The notes beneath the pieces are model-generated. The model was given only the letters and a program-made list of their open reading frames with translations, had not been told where the DNA came from and ran no database searches. From contig NZ_PJBJ01000028.1 of NCBI RefSeq assembly GCF_002836475.1, positions 1 to 64,000 on the forward strand: 64,000 bases of DNA, written 5' to 3'. The DNA is from Flavobacterium sp. ALD4 (lineage in GTDB: Bacteria; Bacteroidota; Bacteroidia; Flavobacteriales; Flavobacteriaceae). Of the stretch, positions 1-9,222 are shown one piece after another. Each line of letters starts with the position of its first letter. Position 1 is the stretch's first letter. Made by a program: the position numbers and the translations under genes.

Positions 1-1
1 C

Positions 2-36
2 AAACCCTATTCATCTATTTGAATAGGGTTTTTTAG
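2..36. terminator. Intrinsic terminator at the window edge
   Basis: An 11-bp inverted repeat (AACCCTATTCA at 3-13 with TGAATAGGGTT at 20-30) is followed by a T-run. It most likely ends a plus-strand gene lying to the left of the window. Confidence 0.75.
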
Positions 37-286
37 TTTTAATCTGATTCCATAACGAATCAGATTCCAAGTAATTGTTGTTGATTTGTTTGAGGAGGTT
101 TTTCTATTCGAAGTATAGTCAAGGTTTGTAATTAATTTGTCAGGTTATAATTGTCAACCTAAATGTTAATTATTTATTAATTTTTCATTGTGTTAATCAA
201 AATAAACCGCTACTTTTATTTTTTTAATTTAATGTTTGGTCTATTATATTATTGACCTCTGATTTTAATCTAATAAAAAATATTAT
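37..286. other. Intergenic region before the surface-protein operon
   Basis: This is an AT-rich gap without an open frame. It holds a perfect 10-bp inverted repeat (AATCTGATTC at 41-50, GAATCAGATT at 57-66), possibly a second terminator or an operator. No clear TAnnTTTG promoter box was recognised ahead of the gene at 287. Confidence 0.5.
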
Positions 287-3200
287 ATGAAACATAAATT
301 ACTTTTACTTTTATTGTTTTTTTCGTCTTTCGGAACTGTCGTTATTGCTCAAAAAGCGGGAAAAATTAAATCAAGTTCTATTCTAAATTCGGGACTTCCA
401 AACACGCTTAAGATAGGTAAAATAAAAGCGATAATACCTCCTCCATTGGCAACGGCAGGAAGTGGTTGTAAGGAAGAGTCTGCTAATAATATTACAGTTG
501 TAATGGCTGCTTCGGGTGGAAGTGGAGATATTATAGAATGGTTCGCTGATCAAACGTCTTCGACTATCTTGCATTCAGGATCTATATACAGTCCAAGTAT
601 TGGTAAGACAACTACTTATTATGTATGGAGTCATTCTGGAGCAGATTATAGTATAAGAGTTCCTGTAGTGGCGTCAGTATTTGTAGCTCCAGCAACAGTG
701 ACATTAACTGTTTCTCCTACTGAGAGTCCTATTTGTGAAGGAACTTCTGTTACTTTTACTGCAAATGGGGGCGCTGATTTGTTTGAATTTTCGGTTAACG
801 GCATTGTTACACAAGCAATGTCCGTAACTAAAACATACACGACAAGTACGTTAAAAAAAGGTCAAACAGTTAGTGTTAGAACAAGGTATGGAATAACCTT
901 AGACGGAATATTAACAGAGACAGCTTGGGGTAAAGGATTAGCTGAAGATAATGTTCAATCTGCATCTTTGTCGCCAGGCGCTGTAAATAGCTATATTAAT
1001 GGGATTAAAATCAGTCCAAGTGAAAAAGAATTAGTATTTGGATTGCCAGGAAACTTACAAAATGGTGGTAGTATTTTATTGTTTTTAGATACAAAACCTT
1101 CTGGTTTCAATTTAGTGAACTTCGGGGATGTTTCAAGTATTTCGTCGACGGTAAGAGGCTTTAATTTTTTTAACGATAATCCAAGTACGTTTGATTCTTA
1201 TTTCGAAGCAGACTATTGTCTAGTCATTGCAAAAGATGATTTAGGAACAAGTTATCTCGCAGATGTTATAGAACTTAAAACGGGTAATTCTATTATTGGT
1301 TCTCCACAACCTATTATAAGTGTTAAAGAAGGTAATTTAGGTATTAATGTTTATGATCATGGTTTCGAAGTATCCGTTTTGAAATCACTAATTGGCTATA
1401 GTCAAGGAGACATTAAATTTTTTGCATTTACAATGCAAAATGATATTGTCACTAATTCCTTTTTAAGTCCAGAGCTTAGCAGTTCTTCGGATTACGGAAG
1501 CGTAGCTATAGATTTTAATACAAAAGACCCGAATCCAGTTGTTGTTTCCGCAGATGCGTTGATTCCTTGTTATAAAGAGGCAAGTATATTGATTAGCTTA
1601 GTAGAGCCACCTACGGCTGCTACCGTTGGGCCAGATCAGTTTAATTGTATATTAAACAGTAGTTCTCTTGGGGGGAATTCTCCTGCGATTGGTACTGGTG
1701 TTTGGACTTTGAAATCAGGACCGGGTACGGCAAGCTTCAGCGACGCAAACAGCGGGACATCCACTGCTACTGTTGATTTAGAAGGGATTTATGCTTTCAC
1801 ATGGTCGATCTCGAATGGTGTTTGTCCAACGTCGACTGCGGATATAATTGTAGAATTTAATATTCCGCCGCTGACTCCGACAGCAAGTGATCTTACTGAA
1901 TGTGCTTCGTTACCAATCCAAACTCTAACCGCTATAGCTACTTCCCAAACAGGAGAGACAATAGTATGGTATGACGCAGCTACTGGAGGGAATGTAGTAG
2001 CGGATCCTTCTTTAAGCGCTTTAGGAACAATTACTTATTACGCTGAGTCAGCAAAAGACAGTACGCCTTGTGTTAGTAACTCACGAACGGCAGTTACTTT
2101 AACGATTAATCCAAACCCAATCGTTCCTGTAAGTGGGGGGGACCAAACTGCATGTGCTTTATCTCCAGTTCAAACTTTGACAGCTGCAGCTGCAGCAGAA
2201 GGTGGTGAATCAGTAGTATGGTACGATGCAGCTACTGGTGGAAATGTAGTGACAGAGCCTTCATTAAGTACATTAGGAAGCATTACTTATTACGCAGAAT
2301 CTGAAGATGACGTAACATCTTGCGTAAGTGCATCACGTACAGCAGTAACTTTAACTTTAAATACTAAACCAATTGTTCCCGTAAGCGACGGTGACAAAAC
2401 GGAATGTGCTTTGTCACCAATTCAGACTTTAACTGCTATCGCTACAGCGCAAGCAGGAGAATCAGTAGTTTGGTACGATGCAGCTACCGAAGGTAATGTA
2501 GTGCCAGATCCTTTTTTAAGCGAATTGGGAATAATTACTTATTATGCGGAATCAGTAAACAACACTACCCCCTGTGTTAGTAGCGCACGTACTGCAGTTA
2601 CCTTAACTATTAACCCAAATCCTATCGTTCCTGTAAGTGGTGGAGATCAGGCGGAATGTGCTTTGTCACCGATTCAAACCTTGACGGCTACAGCGACAGT
2701 AGAAGTTGGAGAATCAGTAGTGTGGTATGATGCAAATACTGATGGAAATATTATAGCAGAGCCTTCGTTAAACTCATTGGGAAGTATAACATATTATGCG
2801 GAGTCTGTAAATGATGCGACATCTTGTGCTAGCACATCACGTTTAGCAATTAGTTTGACTATTAATCCGAGACCAGAAGTACCTGTAAGTGGAGGGGATT
2901 TAACGGAATGTACCGATGGAACAACGACACAAACTTTAACTGCAACTGCAGAGGGTAATTCAATATCTTGGTATACAACTGATACTGGTGGAAGTGCCGT
3001 TTCAGAGCCAACGCAGGTGGGAGTGGGAAGCACTACTTATTATGCAGAAGCGTCAGACGGAGTTTGCCAGAGTCTTACTCGTACTGGTGTCACTTTGACA
3101 ATCGTAGGTATAGTAACAAATCCAACAGCAAACGATCAAACTATTTGTTCAGATGGAACGACTGATCAAACTATAACTGCAATAGCAGTTGGTGATAGCA

Positions 3201-4114
3201 TTACTTGGTATACAGACTTGATTGGAGGCACTTTGGTTTCTAACCCTATACAAGTTGGTGTAGGTACAGCCACGTATTACGCTGAATCATCAATTGGAAA
3301 TTGCTTAAGCGATGCTAGGACAGAAGTAACGGTAAGTATAACAGCAACTCCTGCAATACCTACAGCGACAGTTAGTAGTCAACCTACTTGTGCCGATTCA
3401 ACGGGGGAAATAACAATCGTATCGCAAGCGGGTGTTGAATATAGTATTGGGGAAGCGTTTCAAGACAATCCAGTTTTCGCAAATCTACAGTCAGGTATCT
3501 ATACAGTTAGCGTACGTTTTAAAAACAACACTTTATGCGAGATTAAAGGAGCTGATCAAATTATAAATCCAATTCCTGCAGAAATTCAATTTGAGAGTAT
3601 GGGAGACTGTATTAGTAAGGAATATATAATTACCGCGTCACCATTGGCAAGTTCGTATGTTCCAAACAATGTAGAATATCAATGGAGAGATAATTTGGGG
3701 AATCCTATTGGGACAAATTCGAATACTTTGAACGGGTCAGATATTATTGCATCTAGTAGTGCAGAAGTTACTTTTCCGTTAAACTATACTTTAACAATTA
3801 CTTCAACTGCTACTGGTTGTGAAACTACTAATAATATATTTATTGAATCTGTATTTTGTAATATTCAAAAAGGAATCTCTCCAGACGGAAACGGCTCAAA
3901 TGATTATTTTGATTTGAGATTACTGGATGTTAAGAAGCTTCAAATATTTGATAGATATGGTATTAAAGTTTATAGCCAGATGAATTATACTAACCAATGG
4001 AAAGGTCAATCAGATAATGGTAATGAACTTCCAAGCGCAACCTATTATTATGTCATGGAATTTAATAACAGTGTGCCTAAAACAGGTTGGATCTATCTAA
4101 TCAGAGAAAAATAG
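287..4114 (+). CDS. T9SS type-B sorted surface protein with Ig-like repeats
   Basis: This 1275-aa protein begins with a signal peptide (MKHKLLLLLLFFSSFGTVVIA). Residues about 55-130 form an Ig-like unit. Residues about 203-430 contain LDGILTETAWGKG, which resembles the N-terminus of CBM9/DOMON-like domains. A PKD-like stretch follows, then six tandem Ig-like units at about 528-1020 sharing WYDAATGGN and YYAES. The last ~84 residues, from GISPDGNGSNDYFDL, match the gliding-motility-associated C-terminal (CHU_C, type-B) domain that directs T9SS export. The likely role is adhesion or polysaccharide contact at the cell surface; the ligand cannot be read from sequence. The next two genes encode a PorP/SprF protein and an OmpA protein, the usual companions of such substrates, probably in one operon. 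Domain assignment of the CBM9-like part is tentative. Confidence 0.85.
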   Translation: MKHKLLLLLLFFSSFGTVVIAQKAGKIKSSSILNSGLPNTLKIGKIKAIIPPPLATAGSGCKEESANNITVVMAASGGSGDIIEWFADQTSSTILHSGSIYSPSIGKTTTYYVWSHSGADYSIRVPVVASVFVAPATVTLTVSPTESPICEGTSVTFTANGGADLFEFSVNGIVTQAMSVTKTYTTSTLKKGQTVSVRTRYGITLDGILTETAWGKGLAEDNVQSASLSPGAVNSYINGIKISPSEKELVFGLPGNLQNGGSILLFLDTKPSGFNLVNFGDVSSISSTVRGFNFFNDNPSTFDSYFEADYCLVIAKDDLGTSYLADVIELKTGNSIIGSPQPIISVKEGNLGINVYDHGFEVSVLKSLIGYSQGDIKFFAFTMQNDIVTNSFLSPELSSSSDYGSVAIDFNTKDPNPVVVSADALIPCYKEASILISLVEPPTAATVGPDQFNCILNSSSLGGNSPAIGTGVWTLKSGPGTASFSDANSGTSTATVDLEGIYAFTWSISNGVCPTSTADIIVEFNIPPLTPTASDLTECASLPIQTLTAIATSQTGETIVWYDAATGGNVVADPSLSALGTITYYAESAKDSTPCVSNSRTAVTLTINPNPIVPVSGGDQTACALSPVQTLTAAAAAEGGESVVWYDAATGGNVVTEPSLSTLGSITYYAESEDDVTSCVSASRTAVTLTLNTKPIVPVSDGDKTECALSPIQTLTAIATAQAGESVVWYDAATEGNVVPDPFLSELGIITYYAESVNNTTPCVSSARTAVTLTINPNPIVPVSGGDQAECALSPIQTLTATATVEVGESVVWYDANTDGNIIAEPSLNSLGSITYYAESVNDATSCASTSRLAISLTINPRPEVPVSGGDLTECTDGTTTQTLTATAEGNSISWYTTDTGGSAVSEPTQVGVGSTTYYAEASDGVCQSLTRTGVTLTIVGIVTNPTANDQTICSDGTTDQTITAIAVGDSITWYTDLIGGTLVSNPIQVGVGTATYYAESSIGNCLSDARTEVTVSITATPAIPTATVSSQPTCADSTGEITIVSQAGVEYSIGEAFQDNPVFANLQSGIYTVSVRFKNNTLCEIKGADQIINPIPAEIQFESMGDCISKEYIITASPLASSYVPNNVEYQWRDNLGNPIGTNSNTLNGSDIIASSSAEVTFPLNYTLTITSTATGCETTNNIFIESVFCNIQKGISPDGNGSNDYFDLRLLDVKKLQIFDRYGIKVYSQMNYTNQWKGQSDNGNELPSATYYYVMEFNNSVPKTGWIYLIREK
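1868..3350 (+). repeat. Tandem 83-84-codon Ig-like repeats
   Basis: Six units lie inside the surface-protein gene. Equivalent proline codons fall at 1868, 2117, 2369, 2621 and 2873, giving periods of 249, 252, 252 and 252 bp. Units 2-4 are the most alike; units 5 and 6 are shorter and more diverged. Each unit has an ECALSP-like start, a WYDA core and a TYYAES strand. The array is prone to copy-number change by recombination. Confidence 0.9.
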
Positions 4115-4170
4115 TTATTTAATTAAATTATGTTGGTATTTAATGTCGACAAAATGAAAAACAAATTGAT

Positions 4171-5088
4171 ATGAACAAAATATTTTTTGCTACTCTTTTA
4201 GTTCTTGTTACCTGGGTAGATGTAATAGGGCAACAAAACCCACATTATACTCAATATATGTATAATATGAATGTGATTAATCCCGCATATGCTGGTTCAA
4301 AAGAAAGTATTTCCTTTGGGGCGTTATATAGAAAGCAGTGGGTAAATATTGAGGATGCACCTACCTCATTTACTTTTTCGGGACATGCTCCAACAGGTAA
4401 TAATGTGGGTTTGGGATTATCGGTTATTTCCGATAAAATAGGCCCTGTCACAGAACAAAATGTGTTTGGGGATTTTTCTTACACGTTAAAACTAAATGAC
4501 ACACATAGGCTTGCATTAGGTCTTAAAGCAGGTGTCTCATTTCATAAAGTTGGGCTTAGAGAAATTCAATCTTCTTTGCCAGATCCTTCCGAAGGCGTTT
4601 TTGGTGAGGATATTAATGATACTTCATTAAATTTTGGAGCAGGTGCTTTTTATTACACGGATAACTATTATGTTGCTTTTTCAATCCCTAATATGATGAA
4701 TGCTGCTCATTTAGATTATAATGGGCGAGAATATGGCTCTGATGTTTCCCATTATTTCTTAACTGCCGGATACGTCTTTGATGTTAATTATGATTTGAAG
4801 TTTAAACCTTCTTTGATGTTAAAATCAGCATTTAATGTATCACCTTCTTTGGACGTCAATGCGAATTTTTTGTATATGGAGAAAATTGAAGTTGGTGCAA
4901 GTTACAGACTCGAAGATAGTTTTGGAGCTATGGTTAATTTTGCTATTACGCCTGAGTTAAGAATTGGATATGCTTACGATCATATCGTTTCTGATTTGAA
5001 GGTAACCAGTCCGTCTTCACATGAATTTATTCTGTTGTATGATCTATTTGTTCCGAAAAAAGTTTCACGTTCACCAAGATTTTTCTAA
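4171..5088 (+). CDS. PorP/SprF family type IX secretion membrane protein
   Basis: This 305-aa protein has a signal peptide ending near VIGQ. It then carries the family hallmark QNPHYTQYMYNMNVINPAYAG, followed by KQWVNIEDAPTSFTFSGHAP. The rest alternates short amphipathic strands, as expected of an outer-membrane beta-barrel. In flavobacteria SprF-like proteins sit directly after a type-B CTD substrate and are needed for its secretion or surface retention. Here the gene starts 56 nt after the 1275-aa substrate and 18 nt before the OmpA gene, so a dedicated partnership is likely. It is full length with no lesions. Confidence 0.92.
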   Translation: MNKIFFATLLVLVTWVDVIGQQNPHYTQYMYNMNVINPAYAGSKESISFGALYRKQWVNIEDAPTSFTFSGHAPTGNNVGLGLSVISDKIGPVTEQNVFGDFSYTLKLNDTHRLALGLKAGVSFHKVGLREIQSSLPDPSEGVFGEDINDTSLNFGAGAFYYTDNYYVAFSIPNMMNAAHLDYNGREYGSDVSHYFLTAGYVFDVNYDLKFKPSLMLKSAFNVSPSLDVNANFLYMEKIEVGASYRLEDSFGAMVNFAITPELRIGYAYDHIVSDLKVTSPSSHEFILLYDLFVPKKVSRSPRFF

Positions 5089-5106
5089 TATTAAACTTTA
5101 CGATTA

Positions 5107-6975
5107 ATGAAAAAATTTACCATACTATTGTTTTTAGTGCTTACGGGTATGTCACTAATAGCACAAAATAAAGATACCAAGAACGCGGATAAATTGTTTG
5201 AGCAGTATGAATATGTTCAAGCAGCTAAGGAATATCTATCGTTAGTTGAAAAAGGGAATACAGACACTTATGTGTATAAACAGCTTGGCGATTCTAATTT
5301 TAACATGGCTAATACTGTAGAGGCTGAAAAATGGTATGAAAAGGCAATATTTGCTAAACAAGATGCCGAACTATATTATAACTATGCACAGGTACTAAAA
5401 TCGAATGGTAAGTATGAAGAGTCTAATGTTCAGATGAAGCAATTTGCAAGTATGAAGCCAAATGATCAAAGGGCTATTGATTTTATAGCTGATAAGGATT
5501 ATCTCTCCAAACTTTTGAAAAAGGAGAACTTATTCATGGTTAATAAATTAGAAATAAACTCTGAAAAATCTGATTTTGGAGCAGTGATGTACGGTAACAC
5601 TTTGTATTTTGCGAGTGCAAGAAATGTAGGTGGGAAAACATACGGTGTGAACGACGAGCCATTTTTAGATATTTATCAATCTATGTATAATACAGATGGG
5701 ACCTATTCAGAACCAAGCTCTGTTTCAGAACTTAACACGAGATTTCATGAAGGGCCAGTGTCGTTGTCTAAAGATGGTAATACTATTTATTTTTCCAGTG
5801 AAAGTTTCAATGATGATTTGTATCAAAAAGACAATGTAAATAAATTAAAGATTAGCCAGGTTAACTTATACAAAGCGACAAAAGAAAATGGTAAGTGGAC
5901 TGTAATAACTCCGCTGTCTTTTAACAGTAAAAGTTATTCAACCAATAACCCATCAATAGCTCAGGACGGAAAGACGCTTTATTTTTCTTCAAATATGCCT
6001 GGATCAATAGGTGGTATCGATATATGGAAGGTTGAAGTGAATTCCGATGGGAGTTTTGGGACACCTGAAAATTTAGGAAATAAGATAAACACTCTCGGAG
6101 ACGAGAGTTTTCCTTTCATTTCGGACGATAATTTGTTGTATTTTTCCTCGAAAGGGTTAACAGGTTTTGGAGGGTATGATATCTTTGCAGTGGATTTGAA
6201 AAATGGTAGTCAGCCTAATAATATTGGCAAACCTATTAATTCAGAAAAGGATGATTTTGCTTTTACTTTAAACAAAGAGAACAATATAGGTTTTATATCA
6301 AGTAACCGTTCTGGTGTTGACAATATATACAGTGCTATTCCAATCTGTAAATCACAAATAATAACAGTTGTTAAAAATTCCAAGACAGGTAATCCATTAT
6401 CTAACTCTAGAGTAGCTCTTTTGGATAAAAATGATATAGTTGTAGATAAATTATTGTCTAATGAGAATGGCGAAGTAACATTTGGTGTAGATTGTAACAA
6501 AGAGTATGTTGTAGGAATAAATAAGGATGGTTTTATTTCTCAAAAAAGCGTTGCTTTGAAAACTGCGAGCGGAAGTTCAAGAGTAGATATCTCTTTGGTT
6601 CCTATAGAAGAGGTCGTTGTTACTGAAATTGAAATTATTTTAAATACGATTTATTTTGAAAATAACAGAAGTGGTATAACAACTCAGGCTGCTGAAGTTT
6701 TGGATAAGTTAGTTTACATAATGGCTGAAAACCCTGAATTGGCAGTTTATGTAAAATCACATACAGACTCAAGAGGTAAAGACGATTATAATATGGGTCT
6801 TTCCGATAGAAGAGCGAAATCTACTATCGATTATATCGTTTCTAAAGGGATTAATCCTGAAAAGATATCAGGAAAAGGTTTTGGAGAATCTGAATTAAAA
6901 ATAGAGTGTGATCCTAAATGTAGCGAAGACGATCACGCTACAAACAGGCGTTCGGAATTCATGATAGTAAAATAG
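5107..6975 (+). CDS. OmpA family protein with TPR and PD40 repeats
   Basis: This 622-aa protein has a signal peptide (MKKFTILLFLVLTGMSLIAQ). TPR-like helices occupy about residues 25-115. WD40-like PD40 repeats follow at about 150-400, with blades of the type GNTLYFAS, GNTIYFSS and GKTLYFSS. A carboxypeptidase-regulatory-like beta fold lies at about 415-500. A C-terminal OmpA peptidoglycan-binding domain follows, with HTDSRGKDDYN, LSDRRAKS and NRRSEF. Proteins of this build occur beside PorP/SprF genes and are thought to tether the outer-membrane machinery to the cell wall. It is the last gene of the three-gene operon and is followed by a strong terminator. Confidence 0.9.
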   Translation: MKKFTILLFLVLTGMSLIAQNKDTKNADKLFEQYEYVQAAKEYLSLVEKGNTDTYVYKQLGDSNFNMANTVEAEKWYEKAIFAKQDAELYYNYAQVLKSNGKYEESNVQMKQFASMKPNDQRAIDFIADKDYLSKLLKKENLFMVNKLEINSEKSDFGAVMYGNTLYFASARNVGGKTYGVNDEPFLDIYQSMYNTDGTYSEPSSVSELNTRFHEGPVSLSKDGNTIYFSSESFNDDLYQKDNVNKLKISQVNLYKATKENGKWTVITPLSFNSKSYSTNNPSIAQDGKTLYFSSNMPGSIGGIDIWKVEVNSDGSFGTPENLGNKINTLGDESFPFISDDNLLYFSSKGLTGFGGYDIFAVDLKNGSQPNNIGKPINSEKDDFAFTLNKENNIGFISSNRSGVDNIYSAIPICKSQIITVVKNSKTGNPLSNSRVALLDKNDIVVDKLLSNENGEVTFGVDCNKEYVVGINKDGFISQKSVALKTASGSSRVDISLVPIEEVVVTEIEIILNTIYFENNRSGITTQAAEVLDKLVYIMAENPELAVYVKSHTDSRGKDDYNMGLSDRRAKSTIDYIVSKGINPEKISGKGFGESELKIECDPKCSEDDHATNRRSEFMIVK

Positions 6976-6992
6976 TAATAATTTTGTTGCAT

Positions 6993-7027
6993 AAAAAAAG
7001 GGATTGTCGAAAGACATCCCTTTTTTT
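6993..7027. terminator. Terminator between the OmpA gene and miaE
   Basis: The hairpin has an A7GGGA...TCCCT7 outer stem and a TGTC-GAAA-GACA inner stem. It carries A- and T-runs on both sides, so it can serve both converging genes. Confidence 0.85.
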
Positions 7028-7048
7028 ATATACTTATTTCTTTATTGG

Positions 7049-7630
7049 CTATCCGTGAACGGATTCGTTTTTTCCGTAGTTTACAATGATGGATGTTTCA
7101 AAATTAATCCATTCTTGCCAACGCTTGTCAACATCAACATTGTCAGCATATTTTCTAGCAAAGCCAAGAAATGTGGTATAGTGCCCAGCTTCTGATATCA
7201 TCAAATCTCTATAAAATTTTGCCAATTCAGGATCTTTTATGTTTTCTGACAGTACCTTGAATCGCTCACAGCTGCGAGCTTCAATCATAGCTGAAAACAG
7301 CAAACGATCGCATAGGGCATCTTTTCTGCTTCCGTCTTTTTTCATAAACTTAAACAGCTCGTTTACATAATGGTCTTTACGCTCTCTTCCTAAAGTTAAA
7401 CCTTTGCTCTTTATTAAGTCATGTACCATCTGGAGATGTTCCAGCTCTTCACGGGCAATAACTAATAGCTCAGTTACTAATTCTTCCAGTTCTGAGTTAT
7501 AAGTAACGAGACTTATTGCATTTGATGCGGCTTTTTGTTCGCACCAAGCATGGTCTGTCAAAATTTCTTCAATATTTGATTCGACTATATTTACCCACCT
7601 TGGGTCTGTTGCTAATTTTAATCCTAACAT
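7049..7630 (-). CDS. miaE: tRNA-(ms2io6A)-hydroxylase MiaE
   Basis: This 193-aa helical protein has the ferritin-like diiron ligands of MiaE: H27/E31 in DHAWCEQKAASNA, E62xxH65 in REELEHLQ, E117 in IEARSCERF and E147xxH150 in SEAGHYT. MiaE uses O2 to hydroxylate the isopentenyl group of ms2i6A at tRNA position 37. The gene is monocistronic, lying between a bidirectional terminator and a divergent glycosyltransferase. A TAATTTTG box lies 21 nt upstream of the start. Length is normal for the Bacteroidota form. Confidence 0.93.
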   Translation of the reverse strand: MLGLKLATDPRWVNIVESNIEEILTDHAWCEQKAASNAISLVTYNSELEELVTELLVIAREELEHLQMVHDLIKSKGLTLGRERKDHYVNELFKFMKKDGSRKDALCDRLLFSAMIEARSCERFKVLSENIKDPELAKFYRDLMISEAGHYTTFLGFARKYADNVDVDKRWQEWINFETSIIVNYGKNESVHG

Positions 7631-7650
7631 GTCATATTATTTAATTAATG

Positions 7651-7658
7651 CAAAATTA
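7651..7658 (-). promoter_or_regulatory. Putative -7 box (TAATTTTG) for miaE
   Basis: It matches the Bacteroidota TAnnTTTG element and predicts a leader of about 15-20 nt. A TTG at -33 is not obvious. Confidence 0.45.
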
Positions 7659-7740
7659 GTGTTTTCTTTCTGATTTCTTAGTTAAATGATGATTTAGAGA
7701 TCTAAATAGTATTATTTTGTAGTTGAAATTAAATACAAAG

Positions 7741-8985
7741 ATGAATCAGTTTAAAAAACTTTTAATAATCGGTAGCGTTTGGCCTGAACCCAACTCTTCT
7801 GCAGCCGGGACCCGGATGCTGCAATTAATTTCTCTTTTCAAAGAGGAAGGATTTGTTGTAACATTTGCGAGTCCTGCGATGGATAGCGATTTCATGGTAG
7901 ACCTTGAATTAGTAGGAGCTGTTAAAAAATCGATTACTTTAAATTGCTCCAGTTTTGATACGTTCGTAAAAGAACTTAATCCATCTTTGGTGTTGTTTGA
8001 CCGGTTTATGATGGAAGAGCAGTTTGGTTGGCGCGTAAGCGAAAACTGTCCTAATGCTCTGCGATTATTGGATACCGAAGATTTGCATTGTTTGAGGGTA
8101 GCTCGCCAGAAAGCATTCAAAGAGAGTAGACCTTTTATCGAAGCTAATTTGTTTTTGGAAGAAGTAGCCAAAAGAGAAATAGCCAGTATTTTGCGTTGTG
8201 ATTTGTCTTTGATGATTTCTGAATATGAAATGTATTTGCTTACGGAAATATTTAAAATTGATAGGTTGCTGTTACTTTACTTGCCTTTTTTATTGGAACC
8301 ATTAAGCAGTACGGATTTGGGTAAACTGGCATCATTTGAAGAAAGAAAGAATTTTGTTTTCATTGGTAATTTTCTTCACGAACCCAATTGGAATGCGGTT
8401 CAATATTTGAAAGAAACTATTTGGCCATTGATAAAAGGAAGGCTTCCAGAAGCGGTTTTGAATGTTTATGGGGCTTATCCTTCGCAAAAGGTATTGCAAT
8501 TAAATAATTTCAAGGAGGGTTTTATGATAAAAGGTCGTGCCGCTAATGCAAATGAAGTGGTTGAACATGCCCGTTTGGTTTTGGCACCTTTGCGTTTTGG
8601 AGCAGGAATTAAAGGGAAATTATTAGAAGCTATGCAATGTGGAACGCCAAGCGTTACCACATCTGTTGGAGCCGAATCGATGCATGGTGACTTGCGATGG
8701 AATGGTTTTATAACGGATGATCCAGAAAATTTTGTAAATGAAGCGGTACTGTTATATGAAGATGAAGAGCTTTGGCTTCAAGCTCAAAAAAACGGAATTG
8801 ATATAATTAATCATCGTTATTTAAGAGATTTATTTAAGGATGATTTTAAAGAAAAAATAAAATTGCTACAAGCTAATTTACAACAACATCGGCTAAACAA
8901 TTTTATGGGGTCATTGCTGCAACATCACACTTTGAAAAGTACTAAGTATATGTCGATGTGGATCGAGGAGAAGAATAAAAAGTAG
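7741..8985 (+). CDS. Glycosyltransferase family 1 (GT-B fold)
   Basis: This 414-aa protein has the GT-B fold. The N-terminal half begins KKLLIIGSVWPEPNSSAAG. The nucleotide-sugar half has FVFIGNFLHEPNWNAV and the donor-binding signature RFGAGIKGKLLEAMQCGTP. It probably transfers a sugar to a surface polysaccharide or glycolipid; donor and acceptor are unknown. An in-frame TTG at 7723 could add six residues, but the ATG at 7741 begins at the conserved MNQFKKLLII. No polysaccharide cluster surrounds it. Confidence 0.85.
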   Translation: MNQFKKLLIIGSVWPEPNSSAAGTRMLQLISLFKEEGFVVTFASPAMDSDFMVDLELVGAVKKSITLNCSSFDTFVKELNPSLVLFDRFMMEEQFGWRVSENCPNALRLLDTEDLHCLRVARQKAFKESRPFIEANLFLEEVAKREIASILRCDLSLMISEYEMYLLTEIFKIDRLLLLYLPFLLEPLSSTDLGKLASFEERKNFVFIGNFLHEPNWNAVQYLKETIWPLIKGRLPEAVLNVYGAYPSQKVLQLNNFKEGFMIKGRAANANEVVEHARLVLAPLRFGAGIKGKLLEAMQCGTPSVTTSVGAESMHGDLRWNGFITDDPENFVNEAVLLYEDEELWLQAQKNGIDIINHRYLRDLFKDDFKEKIKLLQANLQQHRLNNFMGSLLQHHTLKSTKYMSMWIEEKNKK

Positions 8986-9024
8986 TGATATAATTAGTGT
9001 TTTGGCTTGATTTAATTGTTTTTT

Positions 9025-9222
9025 ATGGATTATAAACTTTTCTTAGCTAGTTTTTTCTTTGTAATTATTGGAGTTGTAATAATGAGAAGAAATAGATTTT
9101 ATAAATATGAAGCTGATGATATGCTTTTTGCGACTAAGTTTAAAGTTTTTTTAAGTGGCGTTCTTTTTTTACTATTGGGGTTTTATGGTGTGTTTAGTGA
9201 ATTAGCAAAAACCATGCTGTAA
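9025..9222 (+). CDS. Small two-helix membrane protein
   Basis: This 65-aa protein starts at the ATG at 9025; an in-frame TTG at 9016 is a weaker option. Two hydrophobic helices (about residues 3-21 and 43-60) flank a short charged stretch, RRNRFYKYEADD. It has no recognised family. It lies 40 nt after the glycosyltransferase on the same strand and may be cotranscribed. Confidence 0.5.
   Translation: MDYKLFLASFFFVIIGVVIMRRNRFYKYEADDMLFATKFKVFLSGVLFLLLGFYGVFSELAKTML

Noticed and set aside
1868..3350. CRISPR array, because of the regular repeats
   Set aside because: The 252-bp units are coding, have no spacers and no cas genes are nearby.
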